NCBI RefSeq assembly: GCF_002195995.1
Contig: NZ_NHON01000007.1
Location: 1 to 64,000 of the forward strand
Source: Inquilinus limosus
Lineage (GTDB): Bacteria > Pseudomonadota > Alphaproteobacteria > DSM-16000 > Inquilinaceae
Length of the DNA stretch: 64,000 bases
Direction of reading: 5' to 3'
Of this stretch, positions 34,556-43,081 are shown piece after piece; position 1 is the first letter of the stretch, and the number at the start of each line of letters is the position of its first letter. Below the pieces are notes generated by a model that was not told the origin of the DNA, did no database searches, and saw only the letters and a list, made by a program, of their open reading frames with translations. Made by a program: the position numbers and the translations under genes.

Positions 34556-37207
34556 ATGACCGTCAACTCCAGCTCGCTCACCCGGATCTCGGTCGACAGC
34601 GGCGGCACCAGCGCCAACAACATCGCCACCAATGCCACGATGTCGGCCGATGGCCGCTATGTCGTGTATCAGAGCACCGCGACCAACCTGGTCGGGGGCG
34701 ATGTCAACGGTTTCTTCGACGTGTTCCGCTACGACACCGTGACCGGCACCACGACGCTGGTCTCGACCGCGACCGGCGGGACGCAGGGCAACAACGTCTC
34801 CAGCCTGCCGCTGATCACCGATGACGGCCGCTATGTGGTCTTCACCAGCATCGCGACCAACCTGGTCGGCGGTGACACCAACGCCGTCCTCGATGTCTTC
34901 ATGAGGGACACCTCGACCGGCGTCACCACGCGGGTCTCCACCGCATCGGATGGTAGTCAGGCCAACGGCGCCAGCCAGAACATCGACATCACCGGCAACG
35001 GCGCCTTCATCGGCTTCCAGAGCACCGCGACCAACTTGGTCGGCGGCGACAGCAATGGCTTCATCGACGCCTTCGTCAAGAACCTGTCGACCGGCGTCGT
35101 CACCCGCATCTCCGTGGCGGATGACGAGTCGCAGGCGAACGGCAACTCCCTGGTGGTCCGCCTGTCCGACGACGGCAACCGCGCCTCCTTCGTCAGCACC
35201 GCCAGCAACCTGACGGCCAACGACAGCAACGGCGCGGCCACCGACGTCTTCGTCCGCGACATCGGCGCCGGCACCACCACGCTGGTGTCGGTCTCCACCA
35301 CCGGCGGCTCGGGGGATGGCCAGTCGTCGGGCGCCACCATCTCCGGCAATGGCCGCTATGTCGTGTTCCAGAGCGATGCGACCAACCTGGTGGCCGGCGA
35401 CACCAATGCCACCACCGACATCTTCCTCCGCGACCTGCAGACCAACACCACCACCCGCGTCTCCACCGCCACCGACGGCAGCCAGTCGAACGACCTGTCG
35501 ACCCAAGCCGTGATCTCCGCCGACGGCCGCTACGTCGTCTTCCTCAGCAATGCCAGCAACCTGGTGCAGGGCGACACCAACGGGCTGCGCGACATCTTCC
35601 TGAAGGACATGGTGACGGGCAACGTGACGCGCCTGTCCGTCGCCTTCGACGGGTCGCAGCTGAACGACCTGTCCAACACGCCGTGGATCTCGGCCGACGG
35701 CCACTACGTCACCTTCCAGTCGCAGGCGACCAACACCGGGGTGGGGGCCGAGGGCAACGGCACCGGCTTCGACATCTTCCGGGTCTCGCTGGTGGCCGGG
35801 GCCGGGGCCGACCGGATGATCGGCTCCGACGGCAACGACACCATCGACGGGCTGGCGGGCGACGACATCCTCCTCGGCGGCTTCGGCAACGACGTGCTCA
35901 CCGGGGGCGCGGGGGCCGACCAGCTCCTCGGCGGCGCCGGCACCGATACGGCGGATTATGCGGCCTCGGCGGCCGGGGTGACGGTCGACCTCTTCACCGG
36001 CTCGGGCACCGGCGGCGACGCCCAGGGCGACACGCTGCAGGACATCGAGAACGTCAACGGCTCGGCCTTCGCCGACCATCTCTACGGCAACGGCAACGCC
36101 AATGTGCTGAACGGCGGGGCGGGCGACGACACGCTCCGGGGCGGCGACGGCGGCGACACGCTGAACGGCGGCGCCGGTTCGGACTTCGCCAACTACCAGG
36201 GGTCGGAGCAGGGCGTCGTCATCAACCTGCTGGCCGGCACTGCCTCCGGCGGCTTCGCCCAGGGCGACACGCTGATCAGCATCGAGAACCTGTACGGCTC
36301 CAGCCATGACGACCAGCTGACCGGCGACAACGGCCGCAACATCTTCGGCGGCGAGCTGGGCAACGACACGCTCGTCGGCAATGGTGGGGACGACTCGCTC
36401 TCGGGCGAGGGCGGCGACGACAATCTCAGCGGCGGCGACGGCAACGATCGGCTCGTCGGCGGCGACGGCACCGATACGATCCATGGCGGCAACAACGACG
36501 ATTCCGTGGACGCCGGCACCGGCAACGACCAGGTCTTTGGCGAGGCCGGCAACGACAGCCTTTATGGCGGAACCGGCAACGACACCCTCGATGGCGGCGA
36601 CGGCAACGACACCCTCGAAGGCGGCGCCGGGGCCGATACGCTGACGGGCGGGGCCGGCATCGACACGGCCAGCTATGCCAGCTCATCCGCCGGGGTGACG
36701 GTCAGCCTGGTCACCGGCGCTGGCACGGGCGGCGATGCCCAGGGCGACACGCTCAGCGGCATCGAGCAGCTGCTGGGGTCGGGCTTCAACGACCACCTGA
36801 CCGGCGACGACAACGCCAACACGCTGTGGGGCCAGGCGGGCGACGACGTGCTCACCGGCGGCGGCGGGGCCGATCTGTTGAAGGGCGGCGCCGGCAACGA
36901 CACCTTCGTCTATGCGGCCCTCACCGACAGCACCGTGGCCTCCTCGGGCAAGGACACGATCACGGACTTCTCGACCGGCGACAAGATCGACCTGTCGGCG
37001 ATCGATGCGGACGGCAATGCTGAGAACGGCGACACTGCCTTCACTTTCGGCACCGGCGGCTTCACCGGGGCCGGGGCGGAAATCCGGGTGGTGACGGCCG
37101 GCGCGCTCCAGGTGGTCTATGTCGACACCAATGGCGACAAGGCGCCGGACTTCGCCATCAACGTCGCTTCCGACCATCCGCTCACCGCGTCGGATTTCGT
37201 GCTGTGA
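34556..37207 (+). CDS. Beta-propeller plus RTX type I secretion substrate
   Basis: 883 residues. Residues ~1-410 hold about seven ~57-residue repeats of the TolB/WD40-like type (SADGRYVVYQSTATNLVGGD ... DVFRYD), suggesting a propeller. Residues ~415-790 hold many RTX nonapeptides (GGxGxDxLx, such as GGTGNDTLDGGDGNDTLEGG). The C-terminal segment KDTITDFSTGDKIDLSAIDA matches the serralysin (M10) C-terminal domain. There is no signal peptide, as expected for T1SS export with calcium-induced folding outside. AAAGGGAGG lies before the ATG. No ABC exporter lies nearby. No protease HExxH motif was seen; function unknown. Confidence 0.85.
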   Translation: MTVNSSSLTRISVDSGGTSANNIATNATMSADGRYVVYQSTATNLVGGDVNGFFDVFRYDTVTGTTTLVSTATGGTQGNNVSSLPLITDDGRYVVFTSIATNLVGGDTNAVLDVFMRDTSTGVTTRVSTASDGSQANGASQNIDITGNGAFIGFQSTATNLVGGDSNGFIDAFVKNLSTGVVTRISVADDESQANGNSLVVRLSDDGNRASFVSTASNLTANDSNGAATDVFVRDIGAGTTTLVSVSTTGGSGDGQSSGATISGNGRYVVFQSDATNLVAGDTNATTDIFLRDLQTNTTTRVSTATDGSQSNDLSTQAVISADGRYVVFLSNASNLVQGDTNGLRDIFLKDMVTGNVTRLSVAFDGSQLNDLSNTPWISADGHYVTFQSQATNTGVGAEGNGTGFDIFRVSLVAGAGADRMIGSDGNDTIDGLAGDDILLGGFGNDVLTGGAGADQLLGGAGTDTADYAASAAGVTVDLFTGSGTGGDAQGDTLQDIENVNGSAFADHLYGNGNANVLNGGAGDDTLRGGDGGDTLNGGAGSDFANYQGSEQGVVINLLAGTASGGFAQGDTLISIENLYGSSHDDQLTGDNGRNIFGGELGNDTLVGNGGDDSLSGEGGDDNLSGGDGNDRLVGGDGTDTIHGGNNDDSVDAGTGNDQVFGEAGNDSLYGGTGNDTLDGGDGNDTLEGGAGADTLTGGAGIDTASYASSSAGVTVSLVTGAGTGGDAQGDTLSGIEQLLGSGFNDHLTGDDNANTLWGQAGDDVLTGGGGADLLKGGAGNDTFVYAALTDSTVASSGKDTITDFSTGDKIDLSAIDADGNAENGDTAFTFGTGGFTGAGAEIRVVTAGALQVVYVDTNGDKAPDFAINVASDHPLTASDFVL

Positions 37208-37246
37208 TCCTCGGCGACCCCGTCTTCGGGCGGGGCCGCATCCCCT

Positions 37247-37663
37247 TCAGCCGCAGGCACGGAATTCGCCGTCCGAAGGATCGATGAACTCCGGCTCCGG
37301 CCCCTGTTCGCCAGCCCTCATCCAGGCCAGCTTGGCGCGGAGATAGCCGGCCATCGCCTCCAGCTCCGCCGCCTTGCGCTCCAGCCGGGCCAGCTGCTCC
37401 GACATGATCTCGATGCTGCGCTCGCGGGTGATGCCGCCGCGGCGATGCTCCTCGCCGATCGCGGCGATCTCCTTCAGCGACATGCCCAGCGACTGCGCCA
37501 TGCGGATCAGCCGGGCCTCGCGCACATGCTCCGCGGTGAAGACCTGGTACGGGTTGCGACCGCCCTTGCCGTTGGTTCCGGGCGCCAGCAGCCCGCGGCG
37601 GACATAGAAGCGCACGGTGTCCACGGGCAGCCCCGTCGCCCGCGCGAAATCCGAGATCAGCAT
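37247..37663 (-). CDS. MerR-family regulator
   Basis: 138 residues. The MerR helix-turn-helix starts MLISDFARATGLPVDTVRFYVRRGLL, followed by the wing (NPYQVFTAEHVREARLIRMAQSLGMSLKEI) and a dimerisation coiled coil (SEQLARLERKAAELEAMAGYLRAKLAWM). The tail ACG ends with a single Cys, so this is not a classical metal sensor. It is divergent from the SDR gene it very likely controls through the 19-bp-spacer promoter. Confidence 0.85.
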   Translation of the reverse strand: MLISDFARATGLPVDTVRFYVRRGLLAPGTNGKGGRNPYQVFTAEHVREARLIRMAQSLGMSLKEIAAIGEEHRRGGITRERSIEIMSEQLARLERKAAELEAMAGYLRAKLAWMRAGEQGPEPEFIDPSDGEFRACG

Positions 37664-37687
37664 GGTTCGGCTCCGGCATTCCGGCCC

Positions 37688-37718
37688 TTGACCCTGGACC
37701 GCACTCCAGACTTATAGG
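37688..37718 (+). promoter_or_regulatory. MerR-type promoter with 19-bp spacer
   Basis: TTGACC (37688-37693) and TATAGG (37713-37718) are separated by exactly 19 bp. The spacer holds the dyad CTGGA-CCGCAC-TCCAG. Long spacers with a dyad are the hallmark of promoters untwisted by MerR-family activators. Confidence 0.8.
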
Positions 37719-37748
37719 ATCAGCTCTCATCCTTGTGGAGCTTGAGAG

Positions 37749-38576
37749 TTGGACAAGATCGCATTGGTGACCGGGGCGTCGGCGGGCATCGGCGAGGCGA
37801 CGGTGCGCCGGCTGATCGGCGACGGCTACACCGTCTATGCCGCGGCGCGGCGGACCGACCGGATGGCGATGCTGGCGGTGGCCGGGGCGCGGCTGGTCGC
37901 GCTCGACCTCACCGACGATGCCTCGATCGTCGCGGCGGTGGGGCGGATCCGCGGCGAGGCCGGGCGGCTGGACCTGCTGGTCAACAACGCCGGCTACGGC
38001 AGCTATGGCGCGCTGGAGGATGTGCCGCTGGACGAGGCGCGCCGTCAGTTCGAGGTCAACCTGTTCGGCGCCGCCCGGCTGTGCCAGCTGGCGCTGCCGA
38101 TGATGCGGGAGCACAAGACTGGCCGGATCATCAATGTCAGCTCGATCGGCGGCAGGTCCGGCGAGCCTTTCGGCAGCTGGTACCACGCCACCAAATACGC
38201 GCTGGAGGGGCTGAGCGACTGCCTGCGGATGGAGCTGACGCCTTTCGGCATCGACGTGGTGGTGATCGAGCCGGGCGCGATCCGCACCGAATGGGGCGGC
38301 ATCGCCTTCGAGAGCCTGCTGCGGGTTTCCGGCGGCACCGCCTACGGCCCCTATGCCCGGCGCCACGCCAGGATGTACGAACGGGCCGTGGCGTCGAGCT
38401 TCCCGTCCCCGCCCGAGGTCGTGGCGGACGCCATCGGCCGGGCGGCGGCGGCCCGGCGGCCGCGGACCCGCTATCCGGTCGGCGGCGGCGCCCGGATACT
38501 GCTGCTGCTCGTCCGTCTGCTCAGCGACCGGATGACCGACCGGCTGATGTGGCGGGCATCCCAGGCGCGGGAGTGA
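37749..38576 (+). CDS. Short-chain dehydrogenase/reductase
   Basis: 275 residues, classical SDR: TGASAGIGEA cofactor loop, NNAGYGSYG, catalytic SSIGG and Y-x-x-x-K (WYHATKYALEGL). The LVALDLTDDASI region favours NADP(H). TTG start at 37749 behind GTGGAG. Sequences with IEPGAIRTEWGG resemble oxidoreductases of the 17-beta-HSD-like type; the substrate is unknown. Its MerR control and lack of operon partners suggest a stress or xenobiotic aldehyde/ketone reductase. Confidence 0.85.
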   Translation: MDKIALVTGASAGIGEATVRRLIGDGYTVYAAARRTDRMAMLAVAGARLVALDLTDDASIVAAVGRIRGEAGRLDLLVNNAGYGSYGALEDVPLDEARRQFEVNLFGAARLCQLALPMMREHKTGRIINVSSIGGRSGEPFGSWYHATKYALEGLSDCLRMELTPFGIDVVVIEPGAIRTEWGGIAFESLLRVSGGTAYGPYARRHARMYERAVASSFPSPPEVVADAIGRAAAARRPRTRYPVGGGARILLLLVRLLSDRMTDRLMWRASQARE

Positions 38577-38586
38577 CGGCGGGGCG

Positions 38587-39354
38587 TCAGCCCCGCGGTG
38601 CGTCCCCCAGGAACTCCGCGATGGCGGCGCCCAGCTCCGGCTTCGCCACCGCGCCCATATGGTTGCCGGGGATGGTGGCGTGGCGGCCCTGCGGCAGGGC
38701 GGCGGCAAGGTCCGCGGCCGAGCCGTTGTCGTCATCCTCGGCGCCGGCCACCACCAGGGTCGGCACCGCGATCGCCGCCAGCGCCGCGCGCGGCGTGTCG
38801 ACCGAGGTGCCCAGCACCTGCAGCAGCGCCTCCGGGTCGCCGCCGACGGTCTTCAGGAAGGCCTCGGCCATCCATTCGGCCGTGCCGCGCTGGAAGCCGC
38901 CGAGATTGGTCAGGACGTGGCGGAAATAGGCGTTGCGGCCACCGGCGCTGACGATGCCGTCCAGGCCCATGCCGGCGACGATGGCCCGGCCGGGCGCGGC
39001 GCCGCGCGCCAGCATCCGCACCACCGTCCGCCCGCCCAGCGAATAGCCGCCGAGGTCGTAGTCGGCCAGGCCCAGCTGCTCGACCAGCGCCAGCCCGTCA
39101 TCGGCCAGGATGTCACGCGGATAGGCGGCCGGGTCGTGCGGCTTGCCGCTGTCGCCGTGGCCGCGCAGGTCCGGCATGATCACGCGGTAGCCTCGCGCCG
39201 CGATTGCCGCGGCGTGGCCGTAGCGCAGCCAGTTCACGGTGGCGGTCGAGAAGAAGCCGTGGATCAGCACCAGCGGCCGGCCCTCGCCGAGCTCGCGATA
39301 GGCCAGCGGAACGCCGTCGCGGCCTTGGAACGGGCGGACGGGAAGATCGGTCAT
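38587..39354 (-). CDS. Alpha/beta hydrolase
   Basis: 255 residues with the fold landmarks: oxyanion region LVLIHGFFST, DLRGHGDS, nucleophile elbow GYSLGG (Ser ~104), an acid near VAGAEDDD and the catalytic His in IPGNHMGAV. It is probably an esterase, lactonase or carbon-carbon hydrolase. It is convergent with the SDR gene and transcribed with the acetyltransferase gene upstream (25-bp gap). Confidence 0.83.
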   Translation of the reverse strand: MTDLPVRPFQGRDGVPLAYRELGEGRPLVLIHGFFSTATVNWLRYGHAAAIAARGYRVIMPDLRGHGDSGKPHDPAAYPRDILADDGLALVEQLGLADYDLGGYSLGGRTVVRMLARGAAPGRAIVAGMGLDGIVSAGGRNAYFRHVLTNLGGFQRGTAEWMAEAFLKTVGGDPEALLQVLGTSVDTPRAALAAIAVPTLVVAGAEDDDNGSAADLAAALPQGRHATIPGNHMGAVAKPELGAAIAEFLGDAPRG

Positions 39355-39379
39355 GCCGGGATGTCCTTGTCTACGAGGA

Positions 39380-39805
39380 TCAGCGTTCGCGTTTGTAGGA
39401 AAAAGCGTCGGGTAGGCGCTTCATCCCGGCCCGCTCATAGAAGCCGACCGCCTCGGGCACCGAGATCAGGTAGAGGCTGACGCCGGGCCCGAGCTGCCGG
39501 CGAGCCTCGTCCAGCAAGCCCTTGCCGACGCCGAGGCCCTGGGCCGAGGCCGAAACGGCGAGGTCGGACAGGTAGCAGCACCAGACCGAATCGGTGACGG
39601 CGCGGCCGAACCCGACCAGCGGCCGGCCGGGCCGGTCCAGCCGGGCGGTGACGATCAGGTTGGCGCCGTCGATCATCGCCTGCAGCCGCGGCTCGTCATC
39701 CACCGGGCGGATGCGGCCGAGCCCGGATTCGACCAGCACGCGCCGGAACTCGGCGACATCCAGGTCCTGCTCGCGGCCATAGAGGATGCGGGGTGTCTCG
39801 CTCAT
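39380..39805 (-). CDS. GNAT-family N-acetyltransferase
   Basis: 141 residues. The acetyl-CoA binding motif A is visible in LAVSASAQGLGVGKGLLDEARRQLG, and the C-terminal strand motif in VGFYERAGMKRLPDAF. The substrate is unknown. Start taken at MSETPRILYG although the Shine-Dalgarno is weak. It probably shares a transcript with the downstream hydrolase. Confidence 0.8.
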   Translation of the reverse strand: MSETPRILYGREQDLDVAEFRRVLVESGLGRIRPVDDEPRLQAMIDGANLIVTARLDRPGRPLVGFGRAVTDSVWCCYLSDLAVSASAQGLGVGKGLLDEARRQLGPGVSLYLISVPEAVGFYERAGMKRLPDAFSYKRER

Positions 39806-39908
39806 GGCCGGGAGACTGCACCATCCCGGGCGGATTCGGAACGGGCTAAGGAGCCACGCCGGCCGCCCGCGTGTTGATCGGGGGAGCAATCGCTCGGGGA
39901 GAGCCGGC

Positions 39909-40472
39909 ATGGGCTTCGCCATCCATCCGCTGACGCCGGGGCTGTGGCCGGCGCTGGAGGACCTGTTCGGGCCGGCCGGTGCGGTCAATGGCTGCTGGTG
40001 CATGCATGGCCGCATCGGCGCCGCCTATCGCCGCCGGCCGCGCCGCGAGAACAAGGCCGATTTCCGGGCGGTGGTGGAGCAGGGGCCGCCGCCCGGGCTG
40101 CTGGCCTTCTTCGGCGATCTCGCGGTCGGCTGGTGCCAGCTGACCCCGCGCGCGGCGGTGCCGGAGCTGGACCGCAACTGGCGCCTCAAAGCCGTCGACG
40201 ACGTGCCGGTCTGGTCGCTGTCCTGCTTCTACATCCGCAAGGGCTGGCGCCGCCGCGGCGTCAGCACGGCGCTGATCGAGGCGGCGCTGCGGGCCGCGAA
40301 GCGGGCCGGCGCGCCGGCGCTGGAGGCCTATCCCTTCGACGCCGCGGTGTCGCCCAGCGCCTCCGGCAGCGGCTACGCCTCGACCTTCGCCCGGCTCGGT
40401 TTCCGCGAAGTGGCCCGCCGCATCCCCGCCCGGCCGATCCTGCGGCACGACCTCGCCGGCATCGGAGTCTGA
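39909..40472 (+). CDS. GNAT-family N-acetyltransferase
   Basis: 187 residues. LSCFYIRKGWRRRGVSTALIEAALRAAKRAG is motif A; the N-terminal GPAGAVNGCWCMHGRIG and C-terminal FARLGFREVARR fit a subgroup of GNAT proteins with a CWCM-type motif. GGGGAGAGCC precedes the start. The substrate is unknown. It is unrelated in detail to the GNAT at 39380 and transcribed the other way. Confidence 0.82.
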   Translation: MGFAIHPLTPGLWPALEDLFGPAGAVNGCWCMHGRIGAAYRRRPRRENKADFRAVVEQGPPPGLLAFFGDLAVGWCQLTPRAAVPELDRNWRLKAVDDVPVWSLSCFYIRKGWRRRGVSTALIEAALRAAKRAGAPALEAYPFDAAVSPSASGSGYASTFARLGFREVARRIPARPILRHDLAGIGV

Positions 40473-40480
40473 GCGTCGTT

Positions 40481-41236
40481 TCAGACGGGCAGCAGTCCGA
40501 GACGGAAGGCTATGGCCACGGCCTCGCTGCGGTTGGCCGCGCCGAGTCTGCGCTTGGCGGCGGCGATGTACATGTTGACCGTGTTGACCGACAGGCCGAG
40601 GCGGTGGGCGGTCTCCTTGCTGCCCTGGCCTCGCGCGGCGCAGGCCAGGCAGTCGAGCTGGCGGGGACTCAGGGCCTTGTCGACCGGCCCCGCCGCGCGG
40701 ACGGCGCCGAGCCGCCGCTCGATCTCCAGCCCACGACTGAGATGCGGGCCGACATGCTGCAGCACGGCCAGCTCCGGCGCGTCCCAGCGTTCGCGGTTCC
40801 GCGGTCGCCAGAGCGTCAGATGGGCGCTGGGGCCCCGCTCGCCGCCATCGGCCCAGGCCATCCAGCCATGCAGACCCTGCGGCCGAAGATAGTCGTTGTA
40901 GTATTCGGTCCGGGTGAACTCCGCATCGGGGATCTCCCGGCCGGAAAGGAGGCCGGTCGGCCGCCGCAGCGACAGCATCCTCGGCGTCGCCGGCACCAGG
41001 CGGTGATAGTAAGCGTTGTACAGCGCGACGCAGGCCGGATCGGCGTTATGACGGATGGCGACATCCTGCTTCAGCGGCGACGGTGACCGGTGCAGCGTGC
41101 CGGTGTGGCCGCCGAGCAGCCGTGTCAGCCGTTCGACCACCACCGACCAGTCGTCGTCGCCGAGCGCCGAATCGTAGATCTGGCCGATCACGCCGGTGAT
41201 GGTGGCTTGGTCGGGCACAACCCAGTGACGGTCCAT
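40481..41236 (-). CDS. LuxR-type regulator, paralogue 1
   Basis: 251 residues. The C-terminal GerE/LuxR helix-turn-helix is LSPRQLDCLACAARGQGSKETAHRLGLSVNTVNMYIAAAKRRL. The N-terminal ~170 residues (TGVIGQIYDSALGDDDWSVVVERL, YNAYYHRLVPATPRM) match the same unclassified domain in paralogues 2 and 3, so the three share ancestry. It is not an obvious acyl-homoserine-lactone domain. It is convergent with the GNAT gene (8-bp gap). Confidence 0.82.
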   Translation of the reverse strand: MDRHWVVPDQATITGVIGQIYDSALGDDDWSVVVERLTRLLGGHTGTLHRSPSPLKQDVAIRHNADPACVALYNAYYHRLVPATPRMLSLRRPTGLLSGREIPDAEFTRTEYYNDYLRPQGLHGWMAWADGGERGPSAHLTLWRPRNRERWDAPELAVLQHVGPHLSRGLEIERRLGAVRAAGPVDKALSPRQLDCLACAARGQGSKETAHRLGLSVNTVNMYIAAAKRRLGAANRSEAVAIAFRLGLLPV

Positions 41237-41367
41237 GCCGGGCCTGCGTGCGGGCGGAAGGGAACGGGCATTATCCCGCCATCGGCCGCCGCCCCTCAAT
41301 CCCCTAAAACTGATAGGAGGGCGGGGCCGCCGGCCCGGGCCTCCGCCCGCCACAGCATCTCCGGCGG

Positions 41368-42147
41368 TCAGTACGTGCCGGGGAAGGCGCCGCCGTCGAT
41401 CAGGAGGTTCTGGCCGGTGATGTAGCCGGCATGGACGCTGCACAGGAAGGCGCAGGCGGCGCCGAACTCGTCGGGCTGGCCGAAGCGGCCGGCCGGGATC
41501 GCGGCGCGGCGCCGGTCGGCGACGGCCTCGGCGTCCTGGCCCGAGCGCTGGGCGGCCGCGTTGATGCCGCCGCGCAGCCGGTCGGTGTCGAAGGCGCCGG
41601 GCAGCAGGCCGTTGATGGTGACGCCCTTGCCGGCCATCTGCCGGGCGATGCCGGCGATGAAGCCGGTCAGGCCGGACCGGGCGCCGTTCGACAGGCCCAG
41701 CTCCGCGATCGGCGCCTTCACCGAGCTGGAGGTGATGTTGACGATGCGGCCGAAGCCGCGCGCCGCCATGCCGTCGACCACCGCCCTGGTCAGGAAGATC
41801 GGGGTCAGCATGTTGGCGTCGATCGCCTTGATCCAGGCGTCGCGGTCCCAGTCGCGGAAATCGCCGGGCGGCGGGCCGCCGGCATTGTTCACCAGGATGT
41901 CCGGCTCCGGGCAGACGGCCAGCGCGGCCTCGCGGCCGGCCTCGGTGGCGATGTCGCCGGCGACGGTCGTGACCCTGGCGCCGGTGATGCGGCGGATCTC
42001 GTCGGCCGTCGCCTCCAGCGCCTCGGCGCCGCGGGCGGTGATGACGAGATCGACGCCCTCGCGCGCCAGCGCCAGGGCGCAGCCCTTGCCGAGGCCCTTG
42101 CTGGCGGCGCACACCAGGGCCTTGCGGCCGGTCAGTCCCAGATCCAT
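41368..42147 (-). CDS. Atypical SDR lacking the catalytic Tyr/Lys
   Basis: 259 residues. The cofactor motif is CAASKGLGKGCA and NNAGG is present, but where Y-x-x-x-K is expected the sequence reads LSNGARSGL. Both Tyr and Lys are replaced, although the SSS serine before it is kept. The BKR-like SDR subgroup with an S-N-x-A-R variant is known; its activity is unclear. The C-terminal GQNLLIDGGAFPGTY is normal. It is located between LuxR paralogues 1 and 2. Confidence 0.83.
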   Translation of the reverse strand: MDLGLTGRKALVCAASKGLGKGCALALAREGVDLVITARGAEALEATADEIRRITGARVTTVAGDIATEAGREAALAVCPEPDILVNNAGGPPPGDFRDWDRDAWIKAIDANMLTPIFLTRAVVDGMAARGFGRIVNITSSSVKAPIAELGLSNGARSGLTGFIAGIARQMAGKGVTINGLLPGAFDTDRLRGGINAAAQRSGQDAEAVADRRRAAIPAGRFGQPDEFGAACAFLCSVHAGYITGQNLLIDGGAFPGTY

Positions 42148-42249
42148 GGTCCGTCTCCTCCCGCCGCGGCGGCGGGTCGTGCTTCGTGCGGAGGGGGCAG
42201 GGTGCGACGTCCGGCGGCGGATGTCACCCCATGGATGCGGCGCCGGCGG

Positions 42250-42996
42250 TCAGAGGTTCAGCAGGCCGAGAAACAGAGCGGTGGCGACGGCCTCGGTGCG
42301 GCTCGAGGCCTGCAGCTTGCGCATCGCCGCGCCGATATATTCGTTCACCGTGTCGACGGACAGGGCCAGCTGGCGGGCGATGCCTTTGCTCGACGCCCCC
42401 CGGGCAACGCGCGCCAGGCAGTCGCGCTCCCGCGGGCTCAGGCCAGGCTGTCGCCCGGTGGAACCTGAGGAGGGTGTCCGCGAGGAGGCGGCCAGGCGGC
42501 CTTCGATCGTGACGGCCCGGCTGAGATGCGGGGCCAGAACGCTCAGCAGGCGCAACGCCTCACCCGTGCCGGAGGCCTGGCGCGACGGGGACGCGATATA
42601 CAGGGCGACGGGCTGACCGGCCGGATCCAGCCCATACCAGGACAGGCCGGCTCCCAGCCCGTTCGGAACCATGAAGCCCCGGTAGAACTCGGTCTGTTCC
42701 AGCACCTGCGCCGGCATCAGCGCGCAGTCCTCGACGGCGGATCCCGGAGGCAGGCGACGGATCAAGGGCCAGAGCGGATCGAGCCTGGAATAATGGGCGT
42801 CGTAGACGTGCTGGGCCGCCAGATCCATGTTGATCGTGATCGCCGGCATGGTCGGCCGGCCGCGCCAGCGCAGCAGGGCGGCCTTGCCGCCGATGGCCTG
42901 CATCAGCCGATCGATCAGCGATGTCCAATCCTCGTTGCCGATGGCGGCATCGTAGGTCCGGCAGATCAGATCGGTGACAGTGCGATCGTCCAGCAC
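42250..42996 (-). CDS. LuxR-type regulator, paralogue 2
   Basis: 248 residues. The helix-turn-helix LSPRERDCLARVARGASSKG ... TVNEYIGAAMRKL is about 80% identical to that of paralogue 3. The N-terminal domain shares ICRTYDAAIGNEDWTSLI with GRTYDAAVGDEDWTTLV. It lies 85 bp downstream of paralogue 3; that gap contains a fragment of the HAD gene's 3' end. Confidence 0.83.
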   Translation of the reverse strand: MLDDRTVTDLICRTYDAAIGNEDWTSLIDRLMQAIGGKAALLRWRGRPTMPAITINMDLAAQHVYDAHYSRLDPLWPLIRRLPPGSAVEDCALMPAQVLEQTEFYRGFMVPNGLGAGLSWYGLDPAGQPVALYIASPSRQASGTGEALRLLSVLAPHLSRAVTIEGRLAASSRTPSSGSTGRQPGLSPRERDCLARVARGASSKGIARQLALSVDTVNEYIGAAMRKLQASSRTEAVATALFLGLLNL

Positions 42997-43022
42997 GGCG
43001 GGCGGGCCTGTGGAATGGAGAG

Positions 43023-43063
43023 GGCGAGAATATCCTCGAAAAGATGGCAGCAGGATGTCCGGG
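43023..43063 (-). pseudogene. Duplicated 3' fragment of the HAD phosphatase gene
   Basis: 41 bp aligned without gaps to 43919-43959, which spans the stop and last codons of the HAD gene at 43926: 35/41 identical, with a run of 21 identical bases. Read on the minus strand it still encodes PDILLPSFR, the HAD C-terminus. It marks a past tandem duplication of the unit (HAD 3' end plus luxR gene). Confidence 0.75.
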
Positions 43064-43081
43064 CCGGCATCGCCGGGATGG

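Noticed and set aside
34370-36484. 704-codon antisense reading frame opposite the RTX gene
   Set aside because: It arises from the GC-rich repeat codons of the RTX gene. The amino-acid composition (Val/Ala/Gly/Asp/Arg-rich with no fold signature) and lack of ribosome binding site mark it as a shadow.
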